A stretch of 64,000 bases of DNA from Melastoma dodecandrum (taxonomy: Eukaryota > Streptophyta > Magnoliopsida > Myrtales > Melastomataceae), in the NCBI GenBank assembly GCA_029817715.1, contig JARUPY010000165.1, positions 496,001-560,000 of the forward strand, read 5' to 3'. Positions 11,700-23,195 of this stretch are shown one piece after another. The translations under genes were made by a program, and so were the position numbers. Numbering within the stretch: the stretch's first letter is position 1; the number at the start of each line of letters is the position of its first letter. Below the pieces are notes generated by a model, which was not told where the DNA came from, searched no databases, and saw nothing but the letters and a program-made list of their open reading frames with translations.

Positions 11700-13193
11700 G
11701 CTAAGGACCATATATGGTACTTAGATAGTGGCTGCTCGAGGCACATGTCAGGAGATGTCTCATTATTCTCCACACTGGTTTTCCAGGATGGTGGTGATGT
11801 CACCTTTGGTGATAATGAAAAAGGGATGGTTAAAGGAACATGGGCCATTTGCTGTTCTAACTCCCTAATCATTGAAGGAGTTCTTTATGTTAAAGGCCTC
11901 CAACACAATTTGATTAATATTAGTCAATTGTGCGATAAAGGTTATCAAGTTTCTTTCGATGAAAGGACGTGTAACGTTTCACGAGATGATGTTACTTGCT
12001 TCATTGGTGAACGCAAGAAAAACATCTATATCATGTCCTTTAAGAACGTCTTCGTTGGAGAAAATTGTCTCTTGTCTGTTAAGGACGAGGCTACTTTATG
12101 GCATAGAAGGTTGGGACATGCAAACTTTGACTTGCTGTCCAAACTTGCCAGAAAAGATGCTATTAAGGGATTGCCCAAAATTAAGTTTGACAATGACAAG
12201 CTTTGCAAAGCTTGTTCTATTGGCAAACAAACAAAGGTTTCCTTTAAAAGTAAAAATATGATTTCAAGCAAAGCACCGCTTGAATTACTTCATATGGACT
12301 TATTTGGTCCAACAAGGACTCAAAGTCTAGGAGGTAGACGTTATGGATTAGTTATGGTAGATGACTTCTCCAGATTCACTTGGGTTAAATTTTTAGCTCA
12401 CAAAAGTGATATGTTTGCAACCTTTGAAATCTTAGTCAAACAACTTCAAAATGAGAAAGGTGTTTCTCTACGAAGCATAAGAACGGATCATGGTACCGAA
12501 TTTGAGAACCATGACTTCACTTCATTCTGTGAAGAATATGGTATTAACCATAATTTCTCTGCTCCATATACTCCACAGCAAAACGGAGTTGTAGAGCGAA
12601 AGAATAGAACATTACAGGACATGACGAGAACCATGTTGCTGGAAAGAGAGGTTGCTAAAAATTTTTGTGCTGAGGCTGTAAGTACAGCATGTTATATCTC
12701 AAATCGAGTTCACTTAAGGCTCTCCTTAGGGAAAACTCCCTATGAGTTATATAAAGACAGAAAGCCTAATATTTCATACTTCCATCCATTTGGGAGTAAT
12801 TTTTTTATCTTGAGACCCATTAAAGATGGTGTCGGGAAATTTGACGCTCGATCTGATGAGGGCATATTCTTAGGATACTCTCTCACGAGCAACGCATATA
12901 GAGTTTTTAATAAAAGAACTCTAACTGTTGAAGAGTCCATCAATATTAAAGTTGATGATTCTCCGACACAGGAGGAAGATGCTGTGGAAGCAGCAGAACA
13001 ATCTTCAACAACAGTATCAAATGAAACATCACAGCAAACGATTGCTTATCTGAACGGAAACACTGTAGTAGATATACAGCAAGTGCCTGCTGCACACACT
13101 GAAAATATTTATGGTGATTTTCAGGATATACAAACAGAGGATCGTGTTCCTCCTTTATATAAGAAAAGACATCATATTGACCAAGTCATATGA
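11700..13193 (+). pseudogene. Sirevirus pol, protease and integrase portion
   Basis: The open frame reads WYLDSGCSRHMSGD at about 11712-11753, the aspartic protease active site (D-S-G). Then come the gag-preintegrase His/Cys zinc-binding segment (LWHRRLGHANFDLL, CKACSIGKQ) and the integrase core with LHMDLFGPTRTQSLGG, VMVDDFSRFTWV, IRTDHGTEFEN and YTPQQNGVVERKNRTL, so the D, D and E positions are visible. It ends at a TGA at 13191-13193, about 130 bases before the reverse transcriptase frame resumes. In an intact copia element these would be one polyprotein. Confidence 0.85.
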
Positions 13194-13319
13194 TCAATAC
13201 ACACAGGAGTGCGAACCCGACATACAGTAAGTATGTACTGTGAACACTCCACTTTTATTTCTCAAAAGGAACCTCAAGGCATTGATGATGTGCTCGATGA
13301 TCCAAACTGAATTCTCACA

Positions 13320-14690
13320 ATGCAAGAGGAATTGAACCAATTTAAGAGAAACAAAGTTTGGAGCTTAGTACCTAGACCTAATGATCGTTCCATTATTGGA
13401 ACAAAATGGGTCTATCGAAATAAACTTGATGAGTCTGGAAATGTTGTGAGAAACAAAGCCAGACTTGTAGCGAAAGGTTACTCTCAAGAAGAGGGTATCG
13501 ATTATGATGAAACGTTCGTTCCCGTTGCGCGTCTTGAAGTAATACGCTTACTTCTAGCGTATGCTTGCTATAATAACTTCAAGCTATTTCAAATGGTTGT
13601 GAAAAACACATTCCTCAATGGTGATCTAAAAGAGGAAGTTTATGTTGAACAACCTCCTGGATTCACCGATCCAAAATTTCGCAATCATGTTTACAGGCTA
13701 TCTAAAGCTTTATATGGGCTTAAGCAAACTCCGAGAGCATGGTACGAAAAGCTTAGTTCCTTTCTTATAGCAAAGGGATATAGGCATGGCAAAATCGATA
13801 CAACCTTGTTTCTTAAAAAACAGGATGCTGATCTTTTAGTCGCTCAAATATATGTGGACGACATTATATTTGGTTCAACAAATGAACAACTATGCACCGA
13901 ATTCTCTAACTTTATAAGAGGAGAATTTGAAATGAGTCTCATGGGAGAACTCACTTTCTTCCTTGGACTCCAAATTAAGCAAACTGAAGATGGAATTTTT
14001 ATCCATCAAGAAAAGTACAGCAAACAGCTGCTCAAGAAATTTGAGCTTGAGAATGTTAAACCTTTGTCGACTCCTATTGGTAGTAATACCAAGATTGAAA
14101 AAGATGAAGGTGGAAAGGAAGTTGATTCCAAACTATACAGAAGCATGATAGGGTCATTACTCTATCTTACGGCTTCGAGACCAGATATCATGTTTAGCGT
14201 ATGCTTATGCGCTAGATATCAGTCTGCTCCAAAAGAGTCACACCTTGCTGTAGTTAAAAGGATCTTTAGATACCTCACAGGGACTGTTAGCTTAGGTTTA
14301 TGGTATCCCAGGGGATCGTTGCTGGATCCCATAGGATATTCAGATGCAGACTATGCTGGATGCCGTATAGATAGAAAAAGTACTTCTAGTACTTGTCAAT
14401 TATTGGGAAATATGTTAATTTCCTGGTTCTCTAAGAAGCAGACATCAGTCGCTTTATCCACAGCTGAGGCAGAATACGTTGCAGCAGCCAGTTGTTGTGC
14501 TCAGTTATTATGGATGCGACAACAACTTGAAGACTATGATTTTCATTTCAACAGTATTCCATTAATGTGTGATAACACAAGTGCAATAAATTTATCACGA
14601 AATCCTGTCTATCACTCGAGATCTAAGCATATCGAGTTGAGACATCAGTTCTTGCGTGATAATGTACAAAGTGAGAAAGTTGAGATTTAG
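13320..14690 (+). pseudogene. Sirevirus pol, reverse transcriptase and RNase H portion
   Basis: Copia reverse transcriptase (RVT_2) motifs are present: [55 protein letters not shown] and the catalytic [10 protein letters not shown] at about 13850-13880. RNase H follows with [36 protein letters not shown] and [17 protein letters not shown] at 14688-14690 interrupts the RNase H end. The matching C-terminal wording (INTKQQLADILTKPL) continues in frame after it to a TGA at 14797-14799. Confidence 0.88.
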
Positions 14691-14997
14691 CATATAAATA
14701 CTAAGCAACAGCTTGCTGATATTCTTACCAAACCACTTGATAAGGAAAGGTTTGAATATTTACAAAGTGAATTAGGGATATGTAATCCTACTATCTGAGA
14801 TGATAATATTGTCATCTAACTATTTTAAGAAATTTTTGATAAGAAAATAAAATTTCCTATGGTGCCATTTCCTTCTCTATTTCTTTCTATAAAATATTCT
14901 TTAAAAAGGGAACTACCCCTACGGTAAAATCCCTAACTTCCTTCATCTTTTCTTCAACCTCTACCTCCTTCCTCCGTCTCTTCTTCCCAATCTGATC

Positions 14998-16671
14998 ATG
15001 ACACCCAAATCTGCAAAATCTTCAAAGGGGAAGGGAAAGCCTAAGAAACGGTCGCAGGATATGACTGCTTCTGTCCAGTAACTCTCCATTCAGGAGAATC
15101 TCCCAGTTACTGAGGGGGAGCCTTCGCTACTGCATGCCCCTGCTCCTGTGGTCACTAAGACCAAGTAGACACCTGCTGCTGTTCCTGTTAAGGAAAATGT
15201 GGCTTCGGCTGTTGATGCCACTGTTCTTGGCGATTCTGAAGTTGTTGCGGAGAAAACCCTCGCTGTTGAGGAAGAAACCGCTGCACCAGAGGAGGTTGCC
15301 AAGTCTACACCGGCTGTGTCCGAGTTCTCTGACAAAGCGGACACCTCTCTCACTCCAGATCTAGAACTCTCTAATGATGAGAGTAAGGAAAGTGAGGATC
15401 TTGATGCTACTCAGTCCGTAGGTGAACATGACTCTTCTGCTGAGAAGACCCCTGCTGCGGATGACACTGTGGAGGTGGTTGGCTCTGTTGTACAGAATCC
15501 TCCTCATGTTGGCTCTGCTTTGGGTATTGCTTCTCGCATCAGGATGAAGCGACCTTTCGCTGGTCTAAAGGATGGTATGCACTCTAGCTCTCCTGGTCAT
15601 AAGAAAGTGAAAAATACATATTCTTCTGTGTTTATCCCTGAGATTGATCAGAATGTCTCTCTGGCTGAGTTAAATCGCATTCTTGCTAATGATACATTAC
15701 CCAGCCGTAACATGGCAAGGTGAAACATTGCTGCATGCAAGCGTGTTGATTTTGACTGGTTCACTGAACACCAGTTGCACTTTGCTGAGATGTTTGAGAA
15801 ATTGACCTGGCGGTCTTTCTGCGAGTATGATGAAGTCAAGGAATTTTATGCCAACATTATCTTTTATAAAGAGGATTCCCTCATTAAGTACATCAATGTG
15901 CTAGTTGATGATAAAGTCTTCGTCTTTTCTGTGTTTGATGTTTGTCGCATCTTTAACTCTGATCCCTTCAACAATCTGAGGGTGATCAATGAGGGAAAAC
16001 TAGAGGCTTATCAGACCATCAATGACGGTGAGGCTGTGACTGTCAGCGGATATTTGCAGAACTCTGGGCTGAGCTTTAGCAACAGGATGTTTCATAAGGC
16101 AGTAATGTCTTGCTTAGCTCCTCGTATTGGCAGCATTGATACTGTCATGCCCAGAGAATGGAATTTGATGGTTCATCTCAAGCGAGGTATTCCTATGAAT
16201 TTGGGAAGTGTTATTTTTGGCCACATGGCTTCTTGTGTTCAGGATGAGAACAGGGCACTTCCTTTTGCACACGTTATTACTGTACTGCTGTAGCTTTATG
16301 GGGAGCAGGTTGTTCCTGTGAATCAAATGGATACCTGGACTACACAGGTTATTGGAGCTAACTCTATGGCGAGTATGGGCTACCAATATGTTGATGGTGT
16401 ATTCATCAAGAAACCAACCAAGCGAGAAATCGCTGCCTCTGTCTATGGCAAGGCCACTGCTGAAACTAGCAAACAGCGTCGTGCTAAACGTGAGCGAGAG
16501 TCCCCTTTGTCAAAGGATGAGTCCCCTTCTTCTTCCAAGGTGCAGAAATTCCTCGTTGAGGAACTCAACTTCACTCATCGCTCCATTCTTGAGAGGATGG
16601 ATGCATTTGCTGAGAGACTTGGGCGCTTGGAAAAGATGATCCAGACTCTGCTTGAAACTGTTGAGGATTGA
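14998..16671 (+). pseudogene. Sirevirus env-like third ORF with in-frame stops
   Basis: A single reading frame of about 558 codons begins MTPKSAKSSKGKGKPKKR and ends with TGA at 16669-16671. Four in-frame stops interrupt it (near 15078, 15168, 15721 and 16291), but there is no frameshift. The first third is an Ala/Val/Glu/Ser-rich acidic stretch. The middle (about 15775-16290) is a well-ordered domain (FTEHQLHFAEMFEKLTWRSF, VFVFSVFDVCRIFNSDPF, MPREWNLMVHLKRGIPMNLG) of the kind annotated as putative plant transposon protein. The C-terminus has a basic patch and a likely coiled coil (RMDAFAERLGRLEKMIQTLL). Position and layout fit the env-like gene of Sireviruses; an envelope function is unproven. 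No convincing transmembrane segment was seen. Confidence 0.75.
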
Positions 16672-17021
16672 GCCATGCTCTCCGCTGAGGATTGAGCTAC
16701 TCTCCTCTCTATCTTTAGATGTCTCTGCTCATTTGTTTTCGTTTTGCAACAGTTCGATCATGCTGATTTGCAATAACTATGTGCCGCTATGTCAGCTTGT
16801 TTTGGGTGTCAGCATGTTTTTGTTGCACTAGCAATGTCACTGCTACTTGCTGTAATCCTTTCTTTTTGATATGACAAAAAGGGAGAGAAAAATAAGTTAA
16901 GGGGTTAAGGGGGAGCTTTTCAAGTTTTCCACTTAACTTAATAAATCAGTGCTAAGCCATATGGGGAGTTAGGAGATTATTGGACAAAAGCTCTATCCCC
17001 GAGAAAGGTTTTGTCATTATC
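16672..17021 (+). other. Sirevirus 3' untranslated internal region
   Basis: Noncoding sequence between the env-like stop and the polypurine tract. It contains several purine-rich words (AAAAAGGGAGAGAAAAATAAG at 16875-16895 is one, GGGGTTAAGGGGGAGC another), which resemble the multiple polypurine tracts reported in Sireviruses. Confidence 0.5.
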
Positions 17022-17036
17022 AAAAAGGGAGGAGAA
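17022..17036 (+). promoter_or_regulatory. Polypurine tract of the Sirevirus element
   Basis: AAAAAGGGAGGAGAA directly abuts the TGTTAAC start of the 3' LTR. This is the expected primer site for plus-strand DNA synthesis. Confidence 0.85.
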
Positions 17037-19015
17037 TGTTAACCTGATTTTGATGATGAACTTAAGCAATACGTTACTCATAGTGAGCAGTAATGTTTCA
17101 TGAGTTACGTGCTTGTCCCTAGTGATGAGCTTGAGCAATATATTGCTGAATCACAGCTGGTAACTGTTATATATTACTGTGAGTTGTTGCGGTGATATTA
17201 CGAATATATATTGACAATATGGAAACAAATTTTCAATACCCACGTTTTATTTTGGGTTATCTCAGATCATTCGTCTGTGTGTCCAAATTCATTTAAATGT
17301 GGTTTAATGATCTCATTATAAAGATTTATGTAACTAAATATTATGATATTATCTTTCCAAGTTTATTTTTAGAAACAAAATATGTTTCTGATATCCAGCA
17401 GCAATGTTACGCTGAAACAGGATAAAATATCTAATCAAATATTTTTGTTGATCATGATCGACCAGATAAGATTATGATCAGATTATAAAGATTAGAAATA
17501 AATTATCTGATTAAGATAAGTGAGGAAAGTTACCGTTGGTACTTACTCTCTATAGCACAGCGATCGGTCCAGCAGACCGTTGCTGAGTCCTGGCAGCCAA
17601 TTTTGGCAACAAATCTCGAAGATTGCCTGGACGTCTTCTGTGCCTTCTTCTCCATTAAAATCAGACTAAGGACGATAGATCGAAGTGCCTTTGTCCGTCT
17701 GAGTGGTTCCAAAGCCTGAGTGATCTGAGTGAAGCTTTGAGGTCGACGGAGAACGGAAGGTGTTAAGTGTCTTCCGGTTCTTTCTCTTGCAAGCTGCGTG
17801 TGAGAGTGTCAAGGGGCTGAGGTCAGATCCTTTGATCGTCGTGAGAGGGACTAGGTGTCCTCGATGTGTTTAACGAGCAGCTGGCGAATCGTCTGAGGGA
17901 AGCTAAGTGAATACCTGTGCTGAATTCAGTAACCAGTTGCTAACCCATCGGCAAGAAGCCGTTCTGGTCGTGTCTCTTCGTAGGGAAGTCTCGAACCTAC
18001 GGAGTTTGAGCAGTTAGGCACGCACTTGCGGGTGCACGCCAGAAGTCTCGTGCCTGCAGGGTAGAGCAGGAGTTGGGAACGCCGCCGGAGTGGAAAGAGG
18101 TCCTCCCGAGGGGTGCTGTGCAGCTCTTGGGGACGGATAGTAGAGCAGGTTGCGTGGAAGCCGCCGGAGTAGAAAATTCCACCCTAGGCATTGGGTGTGC
18201 AGTGCAGTGAGTCACAGCTGTGGTAACCGTGCACGTCCGAACTGAGTGTAGGATGAATACCCTTTCTTAGTGGTCTTTGTGGTTATCTTTGTGGTTCTTC
18301 TCTTTGTGGTCTTTGTGGTGATCTGTGTGATCAACTTCATGGTTGTCTCTTAAGCAGTTACAGGCTCATCTCCAGGAGAGACAAGATATGTGTGGAAATC
18401 CTCCGCTGAACGACAAAAGTGCTGAAGCAATCCTCTACCGTGAATCAGAAACGAGCTGCTCTCTGAGAAGTCTTTCTGCCACTGTAAGGATTATTATCTG
18501 AGGATTTAATCTCTGACATGACGCTGTCTGTGTGCTTTGATAGACATGATTACATCTGAGCAACAACGTTCTGTGTGGAATCCATTGAGCTACCAACTGC
18601 TGAGGAAAAGTGTCATTCTGCTGGAAACGAGAAGACGTCCACTGAGTGAGGAGCTGACCGTTGCCAGGAGTGATCATCAATTGTACGGGATTGTAAATCT
18701 CACTTTGTAAGAACCAAACGCCTAGTGCAAGGGCTCTTTGCACCCATTATATTATATAGTGGAATCACCTTGTTGGTGGAAAGTGGACGTAGGTCGATTA
18801 AGACCGAACCACTATAAACTACTGTGTCCATTACGATCGCGCAACACTCGTACGAAAACCTACTCGACAAAATCGTAACGGTGTCAGCGAAGTAGATCTC
18901 ATTTTGAGAAACGCTCTGATGAGTTACAATACGCTTCCGCTTACACTGAGAAAATGGCGAAAAATTTATAAACACTAATTCACCCCCCTCTTAGTGTCCC
19001 TGAACGATGCAACAA
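17037..19015 (+). repeat. 3' LTR of the Sirevirus element
   Basis: A 1979-bp direct repeat of 8037-10017. It ends GCAACA rather than CTAACA, so the last bases have drifted. It lacks five bases of the left copy near 18110. Confidence 0.9.
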
Positions 19016-19153
19016 AGATGATGGGTTACCGGGGTTTAAATTAGTAGAGCGTGCTGAGACGATCGGGGTGGACGATTCAATGGCTGGCGATGATCTCCCA
19101 AATTTGTCCAAATTTCCACCTTGGGGATGAGGCGGTTGTTAAGGGGAAGGAAT
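19016..19153 (+). pseudogene. Ty3/gypsy pol 3' remnant
   Basis: After the AAGAT duplication, one frame reads TIQWLAMISQICPNFHLGDEA at about 19067-19130, which is the wording seen at the integrase/chromodomain C-terminus of plant Ty3/gypsy polyproteins. A purine tract (AAGGGGAAGGAA) follows and directly precedes the 3' LTR at 19154. It is the right half of the outer element cut by the Sirevirus. Confidence 0.6.
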
Positions 19154-19442
19154 TGTTACGAAAGAGGGAGCGTTTTTGCGACCCACTTGGAACGTTAGGA
19201 AAAATAAGTATTACTTTAATAGTTGTCTGCTTGGGACGTTAAGAAAATAAATATTAGTTTAATAATTTATAGGAAGGATGGCCTTGACCCAATTAGATGC
19301 TATTTAAGAGTAAACATTGTCTAGGGTTTTAAGGATTATTGGAAGGATATTTTCGGTCATCTTGGCTTGGTTTTCGGCCTTCTTGGGTTAGAGCAAAATT
19401 TGGTCTGTTGTTCGTTAGGGCTAATTGAATACAGCCCTAACA
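19154..19442 (+). repeat. 3' LTR of the outer Ty3/gypsy element
   Basis: It begins TGTTACGAAAGAGGG and ends CCCTAACA, matching 6652-6896. It carries an internal duplication of the GGGACGTTA...AATAAGTATTA segment that the 5' copy lacks. Confidence 0.75.
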
Positions 19443-19712
19443 ATTCTTGTGCTTAAAATGCATTTCTTTCTGCTTTCCCAGAATCATTCACATCCCCCTC
19501 AAATACTATTTTCCCAGAATCACTATTATCAAGGTAAAACAATAGTGCTTTCTTCGCTCATTACCAAGAAGGTCCAACCTCATCTACTTTACCTTTCTGT
19601 TTCATCATCTATATCATTAAATATTTCCTCATTAGTATCAACCTCTTCGTCGTCGGATTGCATCAAACGATACAATTTTCCTCAATCACTCCTAATTAAT
19701 ATTTGTCTAAAA

Positions 19713-20063
19713 TTAAAATGAACCATCTCCACTGCTCTTGGGAGAACATTCTATTTGAATCCTAAAGTTTCCTTTCAGTGCACCAATCATCCTCACTTCG
19801 TCCACAACAATTCCTTTAGCTGCACTGAATTCCGACATGTTGCTGACATGCAGATTATTAAATGACCCTCTACCTCCAATTCTTGCATTATTCATAACTG
19901 AAAGGAAATAAACTTCTTGAATGTACTTAACATTTGTCATAGTGAACTTAATGAATAATGTCACGTCATCATCATCACTAATATGCACGAGAACAAATTT
20001 CACTCCACAACCACCATATGCAAGTATAGTATCTATAACATATCTCCAGTCTACAAATTCCAC
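19713..20063 (-). pseudogene. MULE (MuDR) transposase N-terminal fragment, minus strand
   Basis: An open frame of 116 codons reads YGGCGVKFVLVHISDDDDVTLF and FTMTNVKYIQEVYFLSV. This is the N-terminal MuDR-type domain, with the acidic DDDDV run characteristic of Mutator-like transposases. The same pattern (VKCILIPIDDDDDIRLL, ISNPRYIQEIF) occurs on the plus strand at about 22190-22310. Nothing of the catalytic domain is present. It is a broken remnant. Confidence 0.6.
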
Positions 20064-21988
20064 TCAACTATAAAATAAATTCATTAATTTGAACCCGATC
20101 TTGATCCTAATGGGTCGGAGTTTTTAGTCTTAATCATAATCCCAACCTTAATCCCGAATTTTAAAGATTAGTTCAAACCCGATTCCTAATCCTAATATGA
20201 ACCCTAATCCTTGATTATGCTCCTAATTCCATGAAATAAACCTAGAATAAATACGCACAATTCATAGTCACAAAATTTAGAAGAACCATATGCAAAATCA
20301 CGAAAAGTAAACCATCCAGTTAGAAGAATCTAGAGTGGTCAACCTCACTTACCCTTACAATCAGTTAGGGTCGCAAGTTGGGGAGGTCGAGGTGCTGTAG
20401 GATATAAAACTTAACCCCAAACTGAAATGACTAATGGGAAAGGAGGGATGTTATAACTCGAAAAGGTCGTGGTTCTGAATCGCGAGTTACATCCAATGTC
20501 GTAGTCCTAAACTGTAACACCTTAACATATAAAAAAAATGATAATATATGGGTATTTTACCATCAGAGTGGTATTTTGGTCGAGGATTACGAGTTTTCAC
20601 GAGTGTCGCAGTGTTGAACGTCGACACAAAAAGAGCCTTTAAGTATCGTGGTCCTATACCGCGACACAGAAGGAATATTCATCTAGTATCACAATCCTAA
20701 ACAATAATACCCTCATACACTAAAATACCAATGTAGCCCAAATATCATTAAGAAGTGAGGGTGTTGCAATGTTAGACTACGACATTATGGTAAGTGATTC
20801 ACATGCCATAATGTAGTGATTCTAGACCGCAAAATTGAAGTATTCTTTTAGTATCGCGGTCCTAGAGCGTCATATTTGATATTTCGAGCGTCGGAGATCA
20901 CTGTATATTAAGCACTTTCTAAATTGAAACAGTATTTACTAATTGTTTTTAAATTAATAGTATTTCCATATATGTTTACGCCCCATTTTCGTGACAGAGG
21001 ATGAGGCCCAAATCGACAGGTCCATTCACTTTGAGGCTTGTACGGATTTACCGTTGGTTCGCAAAATGATTTGTAAACTACGGTTTTAAGTTCGTAAATC
21101 CCCGATTTACAGCCGCAAAGTCGTGTTTGGGTACTGCGGCTTTCGAATTACACATAACTCACGATTCCCAAACGCGATTTAGTTTTTTTTGATAAAATCG
21201 TCGTTATCAAAATCGAGTTTATGTTAAATACATAAATTCGTGTTCAACAACTCCGATTTTCATGCTCCCAATAAACTCGTAGTCGCGAACCGCGACTTCT
21301 AGCAAGAGTCGTGTTTGCCAACCGCGAGGTTGCTCAGACACCCACTCGAACATGAATTTTTCCGAGTGCCCAAAACTCGGGGTTGGGAATCGCAAGTTCT
21401 TCCCTGACTCGCATTCGCCAACCGCAATTTGGTCGAGTTTTAACAGCTCCTTCATCTTTCTTTCCTCATTACGTCCGGCATTTCCCCAACTCCTAACCCT
21501 AAAACGCTCTCGCATACCGGTCGCCCCACCCCACTTCCGTAGTTTTGGTTCTTTTATTTCCGTCGTGGATCTCCCTCATCGATCTCCGTCGGTGATCTCC
21601 GTCACATAGTGAGGTAATTTTCTTGGTCTGACTGATCTCCGTCGGCGATTTCTGTCACCCTTTCAACCATTTTCCCGAATCTTTCATGGGAATGTAGAAT
21701 ACTTAACCGATTTAGTCTAATGCTTTCTTAGTTCCTTTGTTTCATGACTCTCCGCCACCGATTTAGGTTATTGCTAGGGTTAACGGTAGATTTGGGTATT
21801 TATTGGGATTTTTCGTAAATTTTGAGTTTAATTGGTAGTTGCTTATTGTTAATTGTAAGTAATATTGACAAATTAGACAACAATTTTGTATTTATAACAC
21901 TTGCTGGGGTTAATTGGTGAATTTGATGATTTTGGCTAAATAAGTTTATTTGTTTTATTCCATACATGTAGGTATTGTGGTTAGTGCG
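20064..21988. repeat. Spacer with recurring CG-containing words between two MULE fragments
   Basis: At about 20430-21450 short phrases such as GTATCGCGGTCCTA, ATACCGCGACAC, TTGGGAATCGC and CCAACCGCGA recur in diverged form on both strands. This looks like subterminal repeats of a Mutator-like element. No coding sequence was recognised; the small open frames at 21219-21609 look fortuitous. From about 21600 to 21988 is AT-rich leader-like DNA before the plus-strand MULE frame. Confidence 0.45.
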
Positions 21989-23183
21989 ATGTCGCACATT
22001 CAACTATTGTTATTTGTGAATGGCAAAGTAGTTAATGGTAGCGATGGTGTGGGTTACAATAAGAGACCAATCAAGAGGATAAAGGTTGACGTTGATGTCG
22101 ATTATGCTACCATTGAAAGGGTTATAGCTTGTACAATGAAACTAAGTGAGGTGAGTAGGTTGGATATATGTCATAGATATCCGGTAACGAGTTTCGGTCA
22201 ATCAAGAGTGAAATGTATTCTAATTCCCATAGACGATGATGATGACATAAGATTGCTTGTCGAATTTGCTATTTCTAATCCCAGATACATTCAAGAGATA
22301 TTCCGGTCGGGGAAATTCATCAACTCGGGCATCAAATAATATTGCTTCGAGACTTCCCGTTATTGCACCACAACGTGAATTGATTCATGAATGGCTTTGA
22401 GAAGGAGGTCAATGGAGGAGAGAAATGTAGGTGCGGGTTATGCTTCCGGTAATGATTTGACGGCGGGTGGTAGTAGTGTTAGAGATTATGTTGATGAAGA
22501 GAATCGCGTTGTTGATGCTATTATGCAATCCGATGAAGAAGTTGACATGGATGAAGAGATGTTTATGGATATGGATGAACCGGATGATGCTTATAGTGGT
22601 GTTGATGATGACAGCGGGGATGATGAAGCGGGCTTGTTTAATAAACGGGTTGAGAAACCGCTGCCCTTTTATCTTGATAGAGGTGATCTAGGAAAGATAA
22701 TATTTGATGAAAATGAGAATGATGTGGTAGCTGATGATGATGATTCTATTATTGAATTCTGGAAAGGAATGTGTTTCAAGCATAAGAGTTACCTCATTCA
22801 TACTATGAGTAGCTATCACATAAAAAATCATTATAACTATGAGACAATTGAGTTGGATAAGAAATTATGGTCTGTCTTCTGCTCCGAGTATGGGTCGGGG
22901 TGTAGGTGGAGGGAGGGCCATTCAACGTACTTGTGACGATGAATTTGAGATCAGGATTGTTGGCAATCCTCATACTTGTTTGAATGTTGTACTGTCACAG
23001 GATCATGATAGATTGGATAGTAACTTCAAGGCTCCATATTTTCGATGGTTTGTGAGAGAATCACCTGATGTGAAAGTGGTTATGTTGAGAAACATGATAA
23101 AGAAACGTTCTGAATACGAAGTTAGTAGGAGGCACGTTTGGATTGCAAAAAGAAAAGCAATTGCTATTGAATATGGTGATTAG
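21989..23183 (+). pseudogene. MULE (MuDR) transposase N-terminal half, frameshifted
   Basis: From the ATG at 21989 the frame reads MSHIQLLLFVNGKVVN, then CHRYPV and PIDDDDDIRLLVEF, which is the MuDR N-terminal domain. A stop at 22337-22339 is followed in the same frame by an acidic stretch and the zinc/DNA-binding region (GMCFKHKSYLIHTMSSYHIK, then CSEYGSGCRWR, about 22770-22915). The coding wording then changes frame (RIVGNPHTCLNV, RHVWIAKRKAIA) and ends with TAG at 23181-23183. The DDE catalytic core and SWIM zinc finger are absent. It is a truncated, inactive copy. Confidence 0.75.
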
Positions 23184-23195
23184 GCGGAATCTAAG

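Larger units (their letters stand above)
8037..19015 (+). mobile_element. Sirevirus-type Ty1/copia retrotransposon, structurally complete
   Basis: Both LTRs are present (8037-10017 and 17037-19015), beginning TGTTAAC and ending AACA. A methionine-type primer-binding site follows the left LTR and a purine tract precedes the right one. AAGAT is duplicated at 8032-8036 and 19016-19020. Order of coding remnants: gag, protease, integrase, reverse transcriptase, RNase H, then an additional env-like ORF, which with the long LTRs is the arrangement of the Sirevirus (SIRE/Maximus) lineage. Every ORF carries stops or frameshifts, so this copy is not autonomous as read. The first 300 bases of the two LTRs differ at about nine positions by eye (about 3%), suggesting an insertion of moderate age. 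Confidence 0.9.
6652..19442 (+). mobile_element. Degenerate Ty3/gypsy element split by a nested Sirevirus
   Basis: Related LTRs lie at 6652-6896 and 19154-19442. Internal remnants are a gag region (6897-8036) and a short pol end (19016-19153). The inner copia element occupies 8037-19015 with a perfect AAGAT duplication, so the gypsy element was there first. Excluding the insert, only about 1.3 kb of internal sequence remains, so protease, reverse transcriptase and most of integrase were lost. I found no matching target duplication for the outer element: the flanks are AGGCG and ATTCT. Confidence 0.75.

Noticed and set aside
20064..21988. Possible protein-coding gene between the MULE fragments (frames 21219-21609)
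   Set aside because: The frames overlap recurring CG-word repeats and show no family resemblance or splice structure.
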